Shown piece by piece: positions 41,317 through 49,520 of a DNA stretch of 52,090 bases. The stretch comes from Lactobacillaceae bacterium (GTDB lineage: Bacteria > Bacillota > Bacilli > Lactobacillales > Lactobacillaceae), in NCBI GenBank assembly GCA_902834055.1, contig CADFHB010000005.1:1-52090 (forward strand), read 5' to 3'. The notes beneath the pieces are model-generated. The model saw only the letters and a program-made list of their open reading frames with translations, searched no databases and was not told where the DNA came from. The position numbers and the translations under genes were made by a program. Each line of letters begins with the position of its first letter. Within the stretch, counting starts at the first letter, position 1.

Positions 41317-42839
41317 TATGCCCGGTGTCCCCCAATCTCCTTGTTACGCTTTTTAGCAACTGCCCCGTCCTTGAGGTCCGCGGCCCGAATAATCGAATTC
41401 TTGCCAAACTGGTCCTGGAGCTTGAGAACCATCTTTTGGACCCGTTGATCTTGCTGGCGTTGCCGCCTTTCCTGGTCAACACGTTGTAAATGACGGTGGG
41501 TATTAGTAAAGAGGTCGAGCTGTTCCGTGTGGGTCATTTGGTCCGCCACCGCTTGTTTGACCAGGTGGTTTGCCGTAACGGTCACCCGCCGGATGAAGAG
41601 GTCGGGGTTGACCTGCTGGCAAAATAGTTCCAGAAAGTGGTCGGTTAGTTCCCGTGGTGATGCGGTCGGTAGCTTAGTGGTGAAGCTCCCGTGGTCGGGG
41701 TGGGGGACTTCTCGGCCATAAAAGTCAGTAGTGGTGGCGCCGTGGTAACCGTGCCCCTGGTGAAGGCTTTGAACGTCGTAGTTGACAGTTAACGAAAACT
41801 GGTCCGCTACCAGGTCGCGCTTGACCATCTGGAGGCTGAGCATGTCGACCATTTCCCGGACCACCAGCCGGGCTTCGCTATACCGATACGGCTTGGGCAA
41901 GACGATGCTGGAGTAGATACCGTGGTTGGCTGACCGGTAGTTCTTAATGTCTTTCATGGTCGCCGATTCGTATCCCCAGGCGTGGTCAATGATTAGCTCG
42001 GCGTTTTTACCAAACTCCCGGTAGAGGACCTCCTCATTTAGGGGGTCGGACAGCTTACCCAAGGAACAACGGGCAATGTCGCCCATCGTATGAAGCCCCA
42101 GCTTGGCGAGGCGCTTGGCATACCCCCGGCCAATCCGCCAGAAGTCGGTCAAAGGTTGGTGGGCCCAGAGGTAGTGGCGGTAGGCTTGCTCGTCCATCTG
42201 AGCGATCCGGACTCCATCTTCATCGGCGGGAATCCGCTTGGCAACGATGTCCATGGCGACCTTGGCCAGGTACAGGTTAGTACCAATCCCGGCGGTGGCG
42301 GTGATCTTCGTTTCTAATTGGATTGTTTGGATGATTTCCTTGGCCAATGCATGGGCCGACATGTGGTGACCCGCCAAGTAATCAGTCACATCCATCAAGA
42401 CCTCATCGATTGAATAGGGGTGGATCATTTCCGGTGGCAAGTAACGGAGGTAGATTTCATAGATTTCCGCGCTCTTTTGCAAGTAGAAAGACATCCGCGG
42501 TGGCACGATTTTGAAATTAATCCGCAAGCGGGGGTTACGCAAGAGTTGTGGCCGGTAGATCGAACCATACTTAGCCAGCCGATGACCAGGCGCATTATGG
42601 GCCCGCTCCCGGTTTAAGTGGCCCACGATTTGTTCGACCTCAAATAAGCGGGGGCGCCCGGGAACGCCGAACCGTTTAAGGGCCGGTGAGACGGCTAAGC
42701 AGATAGTCTTACTGGTGCGGGATTCATCGGCGACCACCAGGTTAGTAGTCAAGGGATTGAGGTGGTGGGCGGCACATTCCGCCGAGGCGTAGAAGGATTT
42801 CAGGTCAATTGCGAGGTAGGTGCGGTCCACAGTAGTCAT
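41316..42839 (-). CDS. Y-family DNA polymerase (UmuC/UvrX type)
   Basis: A lesion-bypass polymerase of about 507 residues. 'YLAIDLKSFYASAECA' carries the first metal-binding Asp, 'YSIDEVLMDVTDYL' the second Asp-Glu pair, 'TATAGIGTNLYLAKVAMDIVAK' the Y-family nucleotide block, and 'DFWRIGRGYAKRLAKLGLHTMGDIAR' the helix-hairpin-helix. The C-terminal part (from 340) is the little-finger domain. Three starts are possible: GTG 42848, ATG 42839 and GTG 42830. GAAAGGA sits directly against the ATG but nine bases from the 42830 GTG, so the last deserves consideration. A LexA-like box controls the operon. Confidence 0.92.
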   Translation of the reverse strand: MTTVDRTYLAIDLKSFYASAECAAHHLNPLTTNLVVADESRTSKTICLAVSPALKRFGVPGRPRLFEVEQIVGHLNRERAHNAPGHRLAKYGSIYRPQLLRNPRLRINFKIVPPRMSFYLQKSAEIYEIYLRYLPPEMIHPYSIDEVLMDVTDYLAGHHMSAHALAKEIIQTIQLETKITATAGIGTNLYLAKVAMDIVAKRIPADEDGVRIAQMDEQAYRHYLWAHQPLTDFWRIGRGYAKRLAKLGLHTMGDIARCSLGKLSDPLNEEVLYREFGKNAELIIDHAWGYESATMKDIKNYRSANHGIYSSIVLPKPYRYSEARLVVREMVDMLSLQMVKRDLVADQFSLTVNYDVQSLHQGHGYHGATTTDFYGREVPHPDHGSFTTKLPTASPRELTDHFLELFCQQVNPDLFIRRVTVTANHLVKQAVADQMTHTEQLDLFTNTHRHLQRVDQERRQRQQDQRVQKMVLKLQDQFGKNSIIRAADLKDGAVAKKRNKEIGGHRA

Positions 42840-42863
42840 TCCTTTCACTAGTTATTAATTCCT

Positions 42864-42899
42864 ATTATACGGGGTGTCGGCGATGGGAACAAGTGTTTG
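42864..42899 (-). promoter_or_regulatory. SOS promoter with LexA/DinR-like box
   Basis: On the minus strand TTGTTC (42892-42887), a 17-base spacer and TATAAT (42869-42864) form a good promoter. The -35 is inside CAAACACTTGTTCC (42899-42886), which agrees with the Gram-positive LexA box CGAACRNRYGTTCC at 12 of 14 positions. Repression in the absence of DNA damage is expected. Confidence 0.8.
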
Positions 42900-42954
42900 T
42901 GTAGGTGGCTTGCCTTTTGAACCAAAAATCGCTAAAATATGACTATTAAGTAGC

Positions 42955-43106
42955 ACGAGTTTAGCGAGGGACGGCTGGTGAAAAGATCCCCAGGGTGCGA
43001 ACTGGATTTTAACATAATCATAATTAAGAGCGGCAAGTTATTTGCAATTTAGGTGGCACCGCGCGCAAGCGTCCTATTAGTTAATTGGCTAATGGGGCGT
43101 TTTTAA
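42955..43106 (+). promoter_or_regulatory. T-box riboswitch, tryptophan type
   Basis: The conserved T-box 'AGGTGGCACCGCG' is at 43051-43063. It is followed by the terminator CGTCCTATTAG (about 43070-43080) with CTAATGGGGCG (about 43089-43099) and TTTTTAATTT. The specifier is probably TGG at 43003-43005 in 'GAACTGGAT'. Uncharged tRNA-Trp would stabilise the antiterminator and allow trpS transcription. Stem I looks short, about 50 bases. Confidence 0.85.
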
Positions 43107-43111
43107 TTTAA

Positions 43112-44146
<1,035 letters not shown>

Positions 44147-44160
44147 TATGTAGCATTAAA

Positions 44161-44187
44161 GCCTACCCATAGCGGGTGGGCCTTTTT
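44161..44187 (+). terminator. Terminator of trpS
   Basis: GCCTACCC (44161-44168) pairs with GGGTGGGC (44174-44181) and is followed by CTTTTTAG. Confidence 0.88.
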
Positions 44188-44250
44188 AGTTGGGTTGGGC
44201 ACCATTGACTAGTAAAATGTAAGGGAAAATAAAAATGGGAGGACCACACA

Positions 44251-45228
44251 ATGTGTACAAGCATTTACCAGGTTACACGCGACCATACCCACCTCTTGGC
44301 CCGGACAATGGACTGGCCGGTTTTGGCAGTGTCGCCGCTTTTTATCCCCCGGCACTTTACTTGGCAGTCGGTGTATGACCACCGGGTTTACCGTAATAAG
44401 TATGCTTTAATCGGGGGCGGGAGCCTGTCGGCAAGTCGGGTTGATGTTTCGGATGGGGTGAATGAATTTGGCTTGATGGCGCAGAAACTAACTTTTGACA
44501 ACGGTGCGCAGCTAGTGGATAAGCCGAACCGTCACCAGGTTCAGTTGGCAGCGTACGAGTTTGCTTTTTATGTCTTGGGGAATTTCAAATCCGTCGACGA
44601 CCTTGTCGACCATATCGGTGAAATTGAATTGATGAGTGACGTGCACAATGATATTAAGTTTGGCAAGTCAGAAATGCACTTTGCGGTGGCTGATCGGACG
44701 GGACGGGTAGTGGTAATTGAGCCGACAACCCAGCCGATGCGGGTAATTGAAAACCCACTGGGGGTCGTTACTAATAGCCCGGACTTTGACCGTGAGATCA
44801 AACAGATGGCTAAGTATGTTGACTTTATCCCCGAATTTAACCAGGGGAAAGTGCCCCGCAATACGCCCCGGGTGACTAGCGGGCGCCTTTCCGGAAAGGC
44901 TAATCCGCCGGGTTATTATTCGCTAAGTGCGCGCTTTATTCGGGCGGCCTACCTCCGTGAACGGTCTGATGTTCCAGCCGATAAGGTGACCGGGGTAGCG
45001 AGCGAGTTTCACCTTTTAGATAGTGTAACCGTGCCGCAGAACCGGCGTCACCAGCCTACTTATTCGGTCTACCGGTCGGTCACGGTTGCTGAAGACCGGG
45101 AGTATTACTTCCAGTCTTACCACCGTGGCGATACCTCCCGGCTTCGGCTGACTGATACAATGCTGGAGTGGACCACGCCCAAGGTTTACAACGTCCCCGA
45201 CCACTTAACCGTCCGGGAACTCCGCTAG
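44251..45228 (+). CDS. Choloylglycine hydrolase-family (Ntn) amidase
   Basis: A 325-residue Ntn hydrolase of the bile salt hydrolase/penicillin V acylase family. After loss of Met the nucleophile is Cys2 ('MCTSIY'); Arg18 and Asp21 ('LLARTMDW'), Asn in 'VVTNSPDFDREI' (near 173) and Arg in 'SARFIRAAYLR' (near 230) complete the catalytic set. The loop that reads about NFPGNA in Lactobacillus bile salt hydrolases is 'LTFDNGAQL' here, so bile-salt specificity is uncertain. GGGAGG is eight bases before the ATG. Cytoplasmic, monocistronic. Confidence 0.88.
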   Translation: MCTSIYQVTRDHTHLLARTMDWPVLAVSPLFIPRHFTWQSVYDHRVYRNKYALIGGGSLSASRVDVSDGVNEFGLMAQKLTFDNGAQLVDKPNRHQVQLAAYEFAFYVLGNFKSVDDLVDHIGEIELMSDVHNDIKFGKSEMHFAVADRTGRVVVIEPTTQPMRVIENPLGVVTNSPDFDREIKQMAKYVDFIPEFNQGKVPRNTPRVTSGRLSGKANPPGYYSLSARFIRAAYLRERSDVPADKVTGVASEFHLLDSVTVPQNRRHQPTYSVYRSVTVAEDREYYFQSYHRGDTSRLRLTDTMLEWTTPKVYNVPDHLTVRELR

Positions 45229-45387
45229 CTAGCCCAAATTATCTACCGGTGAGTTACCTAAGTTGGGAGTTATTGACGAAAACTTCCCTTCTGCCCATTC
45301 TTGATAGTGTTTCACAGGGCGGAACATGGTAACATAAAGGAGATAGTTTTTTTTCGAAGTAAATCTAACGTAGCGGAGGTGAAAATA

Positions 45388-46323
45388 GTGGAAAACCTCG
45401 CAATTGTTGACCTCGGCTCTAACTCGGCCCGAATGGCAATTACAGAGATTGCACCGGACGGACGCTTTCGGGAAATTAAGCGGGTGAAGGAAAATACTCG
45501 CCTCTCAGAAGGCATGGGACGTGAAAAGCTTCTCCAAGAACCGGCCATGAACCGGACCATTGAGGCCTTGAAACGGTTTAAGCACCTCTATGAGGAAGTG
45601 CCAAACGTGAAGGTCCGGGCCATCACCACGGCAGCGGTGCGTCAGGCCCGTAACCGGCAGGAATTCTTGGACCGGGTCCAGCGGGAAGTGGGGATTAAAC
45701 TCCAGGTCCTGTCGGGAAAGAAAGAGGCATATTACGACTACTTAGGGGTGATTCGGACCCTTAAGCTTAACCACTGTTTGATTTTAGATGTTGGTGGTGC
45801 CAGCTGTGAATTGGTACTGGTGCAGCAGCGCCAGGCTCGGGACCTAATCTCGATTCCGGTAGGCGCGGTTAACTTATCAGAACAGTTTCACTTGAACGGT
45901 TATGTTCGGTCAGCGGACCTCTTTCGGGCCCAGGTAGCGATGAATGACCGCTTGAAAAAGATTCCGTGGATGCGGTATGCCACCCGGGTGCCGATCGTGT
46001 TACTGGGTGGCGCAAATCGGACCCTAGCCCGGATGGCCTGGTCTTACCACCACCGTCACCACCGGCGGTCAATCCATGGTTACCAACTTAGCGCCCGGGC
46101 GGTATATGCAACCTACCGGGAATTATTGAATCGTAACCTTGCCCAGCGCAAGAAGATGCCGGGGCTGGAGCCAGAGCGTGCGGACATCATTGTGGGGGGG
46201 ATGTTACCCCTCATTAGCTTGCTGCAGCGCAACAGTGATGGCCGGGTGATCTTTTCGGAGAGCGGTGTCCGTGAAGGCATCATTACTGAATACGTCAACC
46301 AAAGGAAGCAAAAACATGAGTGA
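45388..46323 (+). CDS. ppx: Ppx/GppA-family phosphatase (exopolyphosphatase)
   Basis: A 311-residue protein, started at the GTG at 45388, with GGAGGTG ten bases upstream; in-frame sequence before that is not conserved-looking. The sugar kinase/actin ATPase fold shows 'AIVDLGSNSARMAITEI' (phosphate 1 loop), 'ILDVGGASCELVLVQ' (phosphate 2) and the adenosine-like 'IVLLGGANRTLARMA'. It hydrolyses polyphosphate ends or pppGpp. This is the short form lacking the C-terminal HD domain. Its stop overlaps the mvaA start (ATGAGTGA). Confidence 0.88.
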   Translation: MENLAIVDLGSNSARMAITEIAPDGRFREIKRVKENTRLSEGMGREKLLQEPAMNRTIEALKRFKHLYEEVPNVKVRAITTAAVRQARNRQEFLDRVQREVGIKLQVLSGKKEAYYDYLGVIRTLKLNHCLILDVGGASCELVLVQQRQARDLISIPVGAVNLSEQFHLNGYVRSADLFRAQVAMNDRLKKIPWMRYATRVPIVLLGGANRTLARMAWSYHHRHHRRSIHGYQLSARAVYATYRELLNRNLAQRKKMPGLEPERADIIVGGMLPLISLLQRNSDGRVIFSESGVREGIITEYVNQRKQKHE

Positions 46324-47569
46324 TTGGCAACACGGCTTTTATAAGTTAAGTCCTGAAGAGCGGCGGTCCCGATTAGCAATGGCCCGCCACCTTCCTGCCA
46401 CGGTTAGTCAGCTGCTGGCTAACCAGTCATCACAACTTGGTGACCAGTTGGTGGAAAACTACCTTACTGACTATGCCTTGCCAGAAGGGGTGGTATTAGG
46501 TCTACGGGTTAACGGGACTGATTACCTAGTGCCGATGGTGGTAGAAGAGCCATCGGTTATCGCGGCCGCCAGCAATGGTGCCCAGCGGATTGCTAGGTCC
46601 GGCGGCTTTGTTGCCGCTCCCCAGCACCGGGCACTGGTTGGCCAGGTGGTATTGGTTCCGGCCGCCGGCAGCCGGGCGGCGGACCTTGCCTGGTTAAAGG
46701 ATCACCGGACCGACTTAGTAGCGGTTGCGAATGCTGCCCACCCATCGATGAAAAAGCGGGGTGGGGGAGCCTTGGCAGCTAGTTTTCGGACCCCCGGTAA
46801 GTTCATTAGTGTTGACCTGCAGATTGACGTTTGTCAGGCGATGGGGGCCAACAGTGTTAATACAATGGCGGAGGCGGTCGGCCACTGGCTGAGTAACCAC
46901 GGCTTTAACGTTTTGACTGCTATTCTTAGTAACTACGCAACCACCAGTTTGCAACAAGTAGAATGTCACGTTAACTTTGAACAGTTAGCTACGAAAGCGA
47001 TGGCAGGACAGGTGGTCGCCCAACGGATGGCGGACTTAAGTGCGTTAGCCCAGGTTGACCCCTACCGTGCGGCTACCCATAACAAGGGGATTATGAACGG
47101 CATTGATGCGGTAATGATTGCGAGTGGTAATGACTGGCGGGCCATTGAAGCGGGTGCCCATGCCTATGCCGTCAAGGACAGTTCCTACCGGGGCTTGAGC
47201 ACATGGCGAGTTGTTGATGATCAGTTAGTCGGCCAGTTAACCCTTCCATTACCGGTAGGGGTTGTTGGTGGCTCAATCGGCTTAAACCCGTTGACAAGGG
47301 CGAACTACGCAATTAGTGGAATTAAAACCGCGGAGGAATTAGCTGCAGTGACAGCGAGTGTTGGCCTGGCGCAAAACCTGGCGGCCTTGCGGGCACTAGC
47401 TAGTTCCGGGATTCAGGCGGGGCACATGAAGTTGCAGTACCGGTCGCTAGCGGTTAGCGTTGGTGCAACGCCGGCCGAGGTTCCCGCGGTAGTAAAGGCA
47501 CTCGCTAACCATCCCCACGTCGACCGAGCATTGGCCCAACAAGTTTTAAAAGAATTAAGGAAGGATTAG
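46316..47569 (+). CDS. mvaA: Hydroxymethylglutaryl-CoA reductase, class II
   Basis: A 417-residue mevalonate pathway enzyme, which converts HMG-CoA to mevalonate in isoprenoid synthesis, started at the ATG at 46316 with AAAGGAAG upstream. 'VEEPSVIAAASNGAQRI' carries the catalytic Glu, 'VCQAMGANSVNTMAEAV' binds the cofactor and CoA, and 'HNKGIMNGIDAVMIASGNDWRAIEAGAHA' has the catalytic Lys and the Asp. The C-terminal His is in 'QAGHMKLQ'. It overlaps ppx by eight bases, so both are in one operon. Confidence 0.95.
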   Translation: MSDWQHGFYKLSPEERRSRLAMARHLPATVSQLLANQSSQLGDQLVENYLTDYALPEGVVLGLRVNGTDYLVPMVVEEPSVIAAASNGAQRIARSGGFVAAPQHRALVGQVVLVPAAGSRAADLAWLKDHRTDLVAVANAAHPSMKKRGGGALAASFRTPGKFISVDLQIDVCQAMGANSVNTMAEAVGHWLSNHGFNVLTAILSNYATTSLQQVECHVNFEQLATKAMAGQVVAQRMADLSALAQVDPYRAATHNKGIMNGIDAVMIASGNDWRAIEAGAHAYAVKDSSYRGLSTWRVVDDQLVGQLTLPLPVGVVGGSIGLNPLTRANYAISGIKTAEELAAVTASVGLAQNLAALRALASSGIQAGHMKLQYRSLAVSVGATPAEVPAVVKALANHPHVDRALAQQVLKELRKD

Positions 47570-47573
47570 TTGC

Positions 47574-48533
47574 ATGAGTGAAGAAATTAAGTTGAATGCG
47601 GCCAACCAAGCGCTGTTGAAACAGGTAAATGACCTGTACCCGGAAGGATCGGTGTTTGTCCAATTTCACGGTGAGAAGGCTGGCTACGTGCGTCATGACC
47701 AGGCGACCCAAAAGACGCTTCCTGGTGGTTTGTTCATTATTGTTACGGACCTGACGGCACCTAACTACACGGCCTCACACGAGTTATTACACCTGTTGAT
47801 GTTACTGCGGGGCTTTCCACAGATCTTTTTCCAATTGTCGCTTGGTGATAAGCAACTTGATGAGCAGATGATGATCATGTCCACTGATCTTTACAACGTT
47901 GCCATGCACCGGGTTGTTGTTGCCGAGCAGCGCAAGCATGGCCTGATTGATGAAACAATTGAAGAAGAATACTTAAAGGGGATTAACCACACCCTGACAC
48001 CAGAGGGGAGTAAAGACGACGAAGAAAAAACACTCCGTCTGTTAACCCTATTAGATGCGTTAGTCTTTTATGGCGACCACTTTGCCAAGTATGCGGACGC
48101 CATTAAGGAGAAGTACCCAACGGCACTGGCCGCTGCACAGCAGATCTACGCTAAGCTGGTTGCCAAACCGATTAAGTCACCATTTGACATGCGGCGGTCA
48201 ATTATTAAGACCTATTCCCTATTTGACCAGCAGATGCAAGAATGGGGACTGCCAGCACTGCATAATAACGAGTATACGACGGTATCACCGGTGTTAAGCG
48301 AACGCCAGCTCCGGTTAAGTCTCCGTCAGGTCTTTGAAATTTACCATTCAGACATGAAGGAACGGGGGACCACTAAGCGGGCTTATGTCGGTATCCGGCG
48401 GAGTGATGGGCAAAATTCGTTTACGATGCCAGCACCAAACCCCGAGACGCCCGCGGCGTTTAAAAAGCTTTATGCCCAACCCGTTAAAGAATTTTTGGAA
48501 CAGCACAGTATCCCTTATATCGTAAGGAAGTGA
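47574..48533 (+). CDS. Lactobacillus conserved protein with HEXXH motif ('IpaB/EvcA family')
   Basis: A 319-residue protein that databases commonly label 'IpaB/EvcA family' in lactobacilli, a name with no functional support here. I see no signal peptide or membrane segment. Residues 69-73 form HELLH in 'NYTASHELLHLLMLL', the zinc-binding and catalytic motif of gluzincin-type metallopeptidases, within a hydrophobic helix as required. A third ligand is not obvious; 'VAMHRVVVAEQRKHG' and 'DEQMMIMSTDLYN' are candidates. It is four bases after mvaA and four before the sirtuin gene, in one operon. Confidence 0.75.
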   Translation: MSEEIKLNAANQALLKQVNDLYPEGSVFVQFHGEKAGYVRHDQATQKTLPGGLFIIVTDLTAPNYTASHELLHLLMLLRGFPQIFFQLSLGDKQLDEQMMIMSTDLYNVAMHRVVVAEQRKHGLIDETIEEEYLKGINHTLTPEGSKDDEEKTLRLLTLLDALVFYGDHFAKYADAIKEKYPTALAAAQQIYAKLVAKPIKSPFDMRRSIIKTYSLFDQQMQEWGLPALHNNEYTTVSPVLSERQLRLSLRQVFEIYHSDMKERGTTKRAYVGIRRSDGQNSFTMPAPNPETPAAFKKLYAQPVKEFLEQHSIPYIVRK

Positions 48534-48537
48534 TCTG

Positions 48538-49236
48538 GTGGATACGCAGATTCAAACGGCATTTGACGATGCTAAACACATTGTTTTCCTAACCGGAGCA
48601 GGGGTATCAACCGCCTCCGGGATCCCCGATTTCCGGTCCGCCAATGGACTATATTCACAGAACCAAAATGCGGAGTACTACCTTAGCCACCGCTATTTTG
48701 CCAGCGATCCGGAAGGCTTTTATGAGTTTTGCAAGAAAAACCTCTACTTTCCAGATGCTAAGCCGAATGTTATTCATGAAAAGCAGGCGGTATTAACCCA
48801 GCAGGACCGGGCAACGGTGATTACGCAAAACATTGATAACCTGTACGAAGAGGCGGGAACAAAGTACCTGGTTGACTTTCATGGCAACCTCTACCACGTT
48901 TATTGTGAAAAGTGTGGTCAGACGGTTCCAGTGGAAGAATACCTTAAGAGCCGGATCCATAAGCTTGACGACGGTCCGTTGCGGCCAGACATCGTGCTGT
49001 ATGACGAAGGCATTAAACAGCAAAACATTATCGATGCGGTTAAGGCGATGCAAACGGCCGACCTGGTAGTAATCGTGGGCACCTCAATGAAGGTGTACCC
49101 GTTTGCCGGCCTGCTGGAGTACCGCAATAAGAACGCTAAGGTAATTGCTATTAACCGGCAAAAGTTAAGCTTCTCCTTTGACTTTGAGATGGTCCAAGAA
49201 GATGCGACTAAGTTTTTTGAAGAATTACGGGTATAA
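48538..49236 (+). CDS. NAD-dependent deacylase, Sir2 family (sirtuin)
   Basis: A 232-residue sirtuin starting at a GTG with AAGGAAG upstream. It removes acyl groups from lysines using NAD. 'FLTGAGVSTASGIPDFRSANGLY' binds NAD, 'TQNIDNLYEEAG' forms the NAD/ribose site and 'DFHGNLY' carries the catalytic His. 'VIVGTSMKVYPFAGL' and 'INRQ' complete the fold. The zinc ribbon normally has two CxxC pairs: the first, 'CEKC', is present, but the second is missing between 'IHKLDDG' and 'PLRPDIVLYDEG'. It is the last gene of the ppx-mvaA operon. Confidence 0.92.
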   Translation: MDTQIQTAFDDAKHIVFLTGAGVSTASGIPDFRSANGLYSQNQNAEYYLSHRYFASDPEGFYEFCKKNLYFPDAKPNVIHEKQAVLTQQDRATVITQNIDNLYEEAGTKYLVDFHGNLYHVYCEKCGQTVPVEEYLKSRIHKLDDGPLRPDIVLYDEGIKQQNIIDAVKAMQTADLVVIVGTSMKVYPFAGLLEYRNKNAKVIAINRQKLSFSFDFEMVQEDATKFFEELRV

Positions 49237-49254
49237 CGGGAAATAGCCATCCCG

Positions 49255-49307
49255 TATAAAAATAGGGTTCAAAGTCCGGGAAACCGAACTCTGAACCCTA
49301 TTTTTAT
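49255..49307. terminator. Bidirectional terminator
   Basis: AAAAATAGGGTTCA (49258-49271) pairs perfectly with TGAACCCTATTTTT (49292-49305), with an inner AGTCCG/CGAACT part. It lies between the sirtuin gene and the convergent feo genes. Confidence 0.88.
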
Positions 49308-49338
49308 GTTGAACGCACCAGCAGCAACCGGTCACGCG

Positions 49339-49506
49339 CTACTGTAATGCATGGTCATGTTTGTCTTTAAGCCGCTTGAGTTCGCAGTCGTAGTCACAGG
49401 CAGCACATTTGCCACCGACCTTCACCTTATGGAAAGTACGGATGATAATGACTGCCGCCAAGACAACGACAGCCAGGATAATTAAAGCATTGACTAATAT
49501 TTTCAT
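49339..49506 (-). CDS. FeoB-associated Cys-rich membrane protein
   Basis: A 55-residue protein. Residues 4-23 form one membrane helix ('LVNALIILAVVVLAAVIIIR'), followed by basic residues and the cysteine cluster 'GGKCAACDYDC' (residues 32-41), then a charged His-rich tail ending HDHALQ. This is the pattern of the small FeoB-associated proteins (also called virus-attachment p12 family) found after feoB in Firmicutes. It starts 14 bases after feoB with GGAGG upstream. The cysteines may bind iron or a Fe-S cluster. Confidence 0.88.
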   Translation of the reverse strand: MKILVNALIILAVVVLAAVIIIRTFHKVKVGGKCAACDYDCELKRLKDKHDHALQ

Positions 49507-49520
49507 TTAATACCCGCCTC

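Noticed and set aside
45301..45387. A 29-codon N-terminal extension of Ppx
   Set aside because: The residues before the GTG at 45388 do not resemble the family start, and GGAGGTG is ideally placed for 45388.
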